Shown piece by piece: positions 60,353-64,000 of a stretch of DNA of 64,000 nt (the stretch's first letter is position 1; the number at the start of each line of letters is the position of its first letter). The position numbers and the translations under genes were made by a program. A model generated the notes under the pieces. That model saw nothing but the letters and a program-made list of their open reading frames with translations. It made no database searches and was not told the origin of the DNA. The DNA is from Capsicum annuum (lineage: Eukaryota; Streptophyta; Magnoliopsida; Solanales; Solanaceae): contig NC_061120.1 of the NCBI RefSeq assembly GCF_002878395.1, positions 113,446,907-113,510,906 of the forward strand, in the 5' to 3' direction.

Positions 60353-60898
60353 TTAGGAAAGAACGCTACCTTCGGCTTGATCGAGGTTTGCAGAAAATAG
60401 GTGCGGGTACTTTAATCGCATATCCGCCTCAGCTTCCCAAGTTGCACCCTTAACATATTGGTTTCGTAACAACACTTTGACCAAGGGAACTTCTTTGTTC
60501 CTTAGTCTTCGGACACTGAAATCAATAATCTCAACAGGAATCTCATCAAAAGAAAGATTTTCTTGAATGTTAGCACTCACAGAGGAATCCACTACCACAG
60601 CATCGCAAATATGCTTTCTAAGCATAGAGACATGGAATATTGGATGAAAAGAGGACAACTCGGAAGGAAACTCGACCTCATAAGCTACCTTACCAACACG
60701 GCTAAGAATTTTGTAAGGACCAACATAACGGGGAGTAAGCTTTCCCTTCTTTCTAAATCTCTTCACCCCCCTCATGGGTGAAATTTTCAGATACACTAGG
60801 TCACCAACTTCAAACTCAAGGTCTCTTCTTCTAACATCCGCATATGACTTCTGACGACTCTGTGCACTTTTCAACCTTTCCCTAATCAACTTAACTTT
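60353..60898 (-). pseudogene. Element G integrase C-terminus with chromodomain
   Basis: 178 open codons on the minus strand. RRRDLEFEVGDLVYLKISPM and GKLTPRYVGPYKILSRVGK form the GPY/F module (residues about 20-70). FHPIFHVSMLRKHI follows, and the chromodomain reads VRRLRNKEVPLVKVLLRN and GATWEAEADMRLKYPHLF (about 128-168). It is separated from the core only by an in-frame TAA at about 60898-60901. The Met used as start is internal to the polyprotein. This is the clearest chromodomain in the window and supports the Del/Tekay assignment. Confidence 0.92.
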
Positions 60899-61447
60899 TT
60901 ACATAGCCTCAAATACCGAATCAGGACCACTCACAGCCACTTCACCCACCTTGAACCAACCTATGGGTGATCTACACTTCCTTCCATATAAGGTTTCAAA
61001 TGGAGCCATGCCAATACTAGAGTGGAAATTGTTATTGTAAGCAAACTCTATCAATGGTAAGTGATCATCCCAACTTTCCTTAAAGTCAAGTGCACAAGCT
61101 CTCAACATATCCTCTAAGGTCTGGATGGTCTGCTCAGCCTGACCATCAGTATGCGAATGAAAAGTAGAACTCAAAAGCACTTGGGTACTAAGACCCTTCT
61201 GAAAAGCTTTCCAAAATTGCGAAGTGAACTGAGTACCCGTATCTAAAATGATAGACAAGGGAACTCCATGCAGTCTGACTAGCTCTCGGATATACAATCT
61301 AGCGTAATCCTTAGCAGTATATGAAGTATGAATAGGCAAGAAATGAGCAAACTTAGTCAACCTATCAACCACAACCCAAATAGAATCATGATGGTGTTAG
61401 GAATGGGGTAAACCAATCACAAAGTCCATATTTATCTCTTCCCACTT
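60899..61447 (-). pseudogene. Element G integrase core
   Basis: 157 open codons (60899-61372) carry the end of the catalytic core. LDTGTQFTSQFWKAFQKGL holds the second catalytic aspartate. SSTFHSHTDGQAEQTIQTLE has Q-A-E as the catalytic glutamate, followed by EFAYNNNFHSSIGMAPFETL and YGRKCRSPIGWF. The first aspartate lies upstream in NMDFVIGLP (about 61415-61440), reached through a stop (TGA where relatives have R). All three D-D-E residues are therefore still encoded. Only nonsense codons break it. Confidence 0.92.
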
Positions 61448-61690
61448 CTAGGTGGGAATACTAAACTCTTGCATCATACCACTAGGTCTTTGGTGTTCAA
61501 CCTTAACCTGTTGGCATATTGCACACTTAGCTACAAATGCTGCTATATCTTTATTCATGCCACTCCCCCAATATATTTCCCGCAAGTCTCGGTACATCTT
61601 GGTGGCACCAGGATGAATAGAATATCGCGCCCCATTCGCTTCAGCCATAATCCTCTATCTCAGATCATCAACATTCGAGACATATAATAT
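61448..61690 (-). pseudogene. Element G integrase zinc-binding (HHCC) domain
   Basis: The minus strand reads YSIHPGATKMYRDLREIYW and FVAKCAICQQVKVEHQRPSG, with the CxxC pair present and the H of HPG. It is preceded by an in-frame TAG at about 61650 and followed by IPT then TAG, where A keeps IPTW. Confidence 0.9.
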
Positions 61691-62284
61691 ACCCTGCAAT
61701 CTCAACACACCATTTTCTCATTAGGAGAAAACCTCTACTTTTTGGTTCTTAACTGACAACTCCTTTAGTCTGACCAAACTAGCATCTAAGTATTGCTTTT
61801 CCTTCACTTCCAAAACCAAACAGGATTCGGAACTACTCTGAACCCCTATACTACCTTCAGCAGAGTCAAACAACCTAACCCCCAATCTAGCTAAATGATA
61901 TACATCACGATCCAACTCTTTCTTACCTTTTACCACATGTGAAACACTACCCATGGACACTCTACTTAGGGCATCTGCCACAACATTGGCCTTGCTTGGA
62001 TGGTACAGCACTCTCATATCATAGTCCTTTAACAATTCTAACCATTGTCTCTGCCTAAGATTCAATTCTCTCTAGATAAACACATACTGCAAACTCTTAT
62101 GATCAGTGAAAACATCAACATGGACACCATACAAATAACGTCTCCAGCTTTTCAACGCAAACACAACAGCAGCCAACTCAAGGTCATGGGTGGGGTAATT
62201 TTTCTCATGGGGTTTCAACTCTCTAGAAGCATAAGCTATCACCTTATCCTTCTGCATCAATACGCAACCCAACCCAACTTTCAA
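61691..62284 (-). pseudogene. Element G RNase H and linker
   Basis: [20 protein letters not shown], then [19 protein letters not shown] and [16 protein letters not shown] (62072-62284). An in-frame TAG follows, then NLRQRQWLELLKDYDMRVLY and KANVVADALSRV with the last catalytic Asp (61990-62065). The first catalytic strand (YCDAS in relatives) is lost at a small deletion that also shifts the frame at about 62275-62290. Two adjacent stops lie near 61722. Confidence 0.9.
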
Positions 62285-63110
62285 ATCATCACAACACCAT
62301 CAGGAAAAGTCAAAACAGGGGCTGAAGTGAGTCGAGTCTTCAACTCCTGAAAACTCTTCTCACAAGATTCGGACCACAAGAACTTTACTTTCTTTTGGGT
62401 CAACCGAGTTATAGGAGACACTATAGAGGATAAACCCTCAACAAAATGGTGGTAATAGCCAGCTAAACTCAAGAAACTTTGGATATCAGTCGGAGAAATA
62501 GGTCTAGGCCAATTTCTAACAGCTTTGGTCTTTTGGGGATCAATTCTAATACCCTCGAAAGAAATGATATGGCCCAGAAAAGAAACTGACCTTAGCATAA
62601 ACTCACACCTACTGAACTTGGTAAATAACTTGTGATATCTAAGGGTTTGCACAATAGTTCGGAGATGATCAGAATGTTCATCCTTACTACAGGAGTACAC
62701 CAATATATCATCGATGAACACTATGACAAACATATCCAGATATGGCCTGAACACTCGATTCATGAGGTCCATGAAAGCTGCTGGGGCATTACTTAACCCG
62801 AAAGACATAACAAGAAACTCAAAATGGCCATAACAAGTTCAGAAAGTCATTTTTGGGATATCACACTCCCTAACTTTGAGTTGATGATAGCCAAAACAAA
62901 GCTCTATCTTTGAGAAATAACTTGCACCTTGTAATTGGTCAAACAAATCATCTATTCTCGGAAGGAGGTACTTATTTTTTATGGTGACTTTATTTAGTTG
63001 GCGGTAATCAATGCACATATGCAAAGAGCCATCTTTCTTTCTTACAAACAACACAGGAGCACCCCAAGGAGAAACACAAGGCCTTATGAAACCTTATCTA
63101 GTAGATCTTT
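62281..63110 (-). pseudogene. Element G reverse transcriptase
   Basis: From the N-terminus: a frameshift near 63088 separates [12 protein letters not shown] from [12 protein letters not shown]. Next come [20 protein letters not shown] and [20 protein letters not shown] (62839-63054), a single TGA at about 62836 where relatives have R, then [20 protein letters not shown]. The catalytic [13 protein letters not shown] (about 62700-62740) has both aspartates. The thumb has [17 protein letters not shown] and [17 protein letters not shown]. Almost the full Ty3/gypsy domain is present. Confidence 0.93.
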
Positions 63111-63434
63111 GAGTTGCTCTTTCAACTCCTTAAGTTCTGCAGGGGCCATATAGTAAGGAGGAATAGAAATAGGATGAGTATCGGGAAGAAGATCAATCCT
63201 GAACTCTATCTCTTTATCAGGAGGTATCTCTAGGAGATCATCTGAAAAGACATCAGAAAAATCAATGACGATGTTAACAGACTGAAGAGTTGTAGTCTCA
63301 GACTTAGTGTCTTTGACTCTAACCAAATGGTAAATACACCCCTTGGAAATAAGCTTTCTAGCTTTGAGGTAAGAGATAAAATAACTCTTGGGTGACACAA
63401 AATTCCCAGACCACTCAAACACGGATGCACCCAA
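63084..63434 (-). pseudogene. Element G protease-RT linker
   Basis: 116 open codons. They contain SYLKARKLISKGCIYHLVRV and DFSDVFSDDLLEIPPDKEIE, then DLLPDTHPISIPPYYMAPAE. This is the standard segment joining protease to reverse transcriptase in Del-type elements. It ends at the one-base frameshift in LLDKG. Confidence 0.88.
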
Positions 63435-63760
63435 AAACTAAAACTTGACCACTCGGAGTCCGACAATCAATAGAAGCATAAGAAGAATACAGCCAGTCCT
63501 TACCCAGAATCAGATCAAAATCTACCATGTCTAAATCAATCAGATCAGCCAACAAGACTCTATGAAGAACGGTAATAGGACACTTTTTATACACTTTCTA
63601 GGCAACAATCGAATCACCCACTGGGGTAGAAACTATGATAGGCTCAGGAATAATCTTAGGACTCATTTTGAAATTCACAGCAATCAAAGGTCTAACATTT
63701 GAGAAACTGGATCTAGGATCCAACAAAGCATACACATCAAACTGAAATATACGAAGCACA
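63435..63760 (-). pseudogene. Element G protease
   Basis: Minus-strand codons read VYALLDPRSSFSNVRPLIAV (about 63680-63740), with D-P-R-S for D-P-G-S, then VSTPVGDSIVA. DFDLILGKDWLYSSYASIDC (about 63455-63515) is the second conserved segment. A frameshift near 63430 precedes the linker. The catalytic aspartate is kept, the glycine is not. Confidence 0.82.
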
Positions 63761-64000
63761 CCAGTAACAACATCAGGAGAGTTCTCCTATTTTTGGCGGG
63801 ATGGTAAAACATAGAATTTGTTCTGGCGCTGCCCGCCAGCATTGCTAGAAGAGGCGCCCTAAGCTGGTGCTGCGCGAGTCACTGGAACTGGAGAACTAAT
63901 AGTCTAATTCTGGGTCTGAGGGAGGTAGTCAAGACACCCTTGTCCATTCTATGGACAATATCTAACTCTGTAACCCATGTTACCACATCGAAAACAACCC
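63761..64000 (-). pseudogene. Element G gag C-terminus (partial, runs off the window)
   Basis: The nucleocapsid knuckle reads CFRCGNMGYRVRYCP at about 63955-63998, with tyrosine in place of the zinc-binding histidine. It is followed by a proline- and glutamine-containing tail with stops (for example near 63858). The rest of gag and the 5' LTR lie beyond 64000. Confidence 0.8.

Larger units (their letters stand above)
57736..64000 (-). mobile_element. Element G: Ty3/gypsy chromovirus, best-preserved pol, partial at window end
   Basis: A minus-strand element with its 3' LTR at 57736-60138, then integrase, RNase H, reverse transcriptase, protease and the zinc knuckle of gag, where the window stops. 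The pol reads nearly in one frame, broken by about seven stops and at least three frameshifts. It is the youngest-looking coding region here. The left target duplication should be GAATG (57731-57735); the right side is outside the window. Confidence 0.92.

Noticed and set aside
60563..60781. Plus-strand open frame opposite the G integrase
   Set aside because: Shadow of the real minus-strand integrase frame.

Overview
The window is plant nuclear DNA that looks like nested retrotransposons from end to end. I see no host gene, tRNA, rRNA or CRISPR. The dominant elements are Ty3/gypsy chromoviruses of the Del/Tekay type: LTRs of 2.2-2.7 kb with TGTAA...TTACA ends, primer sites TGGTATCAGAGC complementary to initiator tRNA-Met, and an integrase ending in a chromodomain that closes with ATWEAEADMRLKYPHLF-like residues. 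The Ty3 sequences, an RTE-type LINE and a Caulimoviridae-like relic together suggest a nightshade (Solanaceae). A heterochromatin-rich genome such as pepper would fit, but the species is inferred and not proven. All boundaries were read by eye.

Layout. 1-1513, 11345-11998 and 21642-about 23060 are pieces of one old plus-strand LTR element (O, perhaps Tat/Athila-like). It is split by two minus-strand elements, A (1514-11344) and B (11999-21641); B has a perfect 5-bp target duplication. 23061-24240 holds repeat-like sequence and a plus-strand fragment of an LTR. 24241-30884 is element C (minus), which has LTRs and a primer site but no readable gag or pol. 30885-33399 is a broken endogenous pararetrovirus (coat-protein-like, then protease-like). 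33400-about 41430 is element D (minus), a relative of C, containing a 5'-truncated LINE (36438-37470).

41431-43002 is a long inverted repeat with arms of about 0.77 kb. Its right arm runs into the 5' LTR of element E (plus, 42738-57735). E is badly decayed, and F (49613-57429, plus) is inserted in its chromodomain codons with a perfect TSD. F has gag but no pol. G (minus, 57736 to beyond the window end) is inserted just upstream of where E's polypurine tract is expected. G is the best-preserved pol here, with only scattered stops and frameshifts.

How the parts relate: G, A and E carry recognisable pol. B has a pol cut down at several places, F has gag only, and C and D have neither. All of A, B, C, D and F keep the same primer site and a similar leader just after it, so the pol-less elements were probably mobilised in trans. 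Every copy seen here is disabled. The observations most worth checking are the shared U3 box, the shared leader, the matching insertion sites of B and G, and the long inverted repeat.
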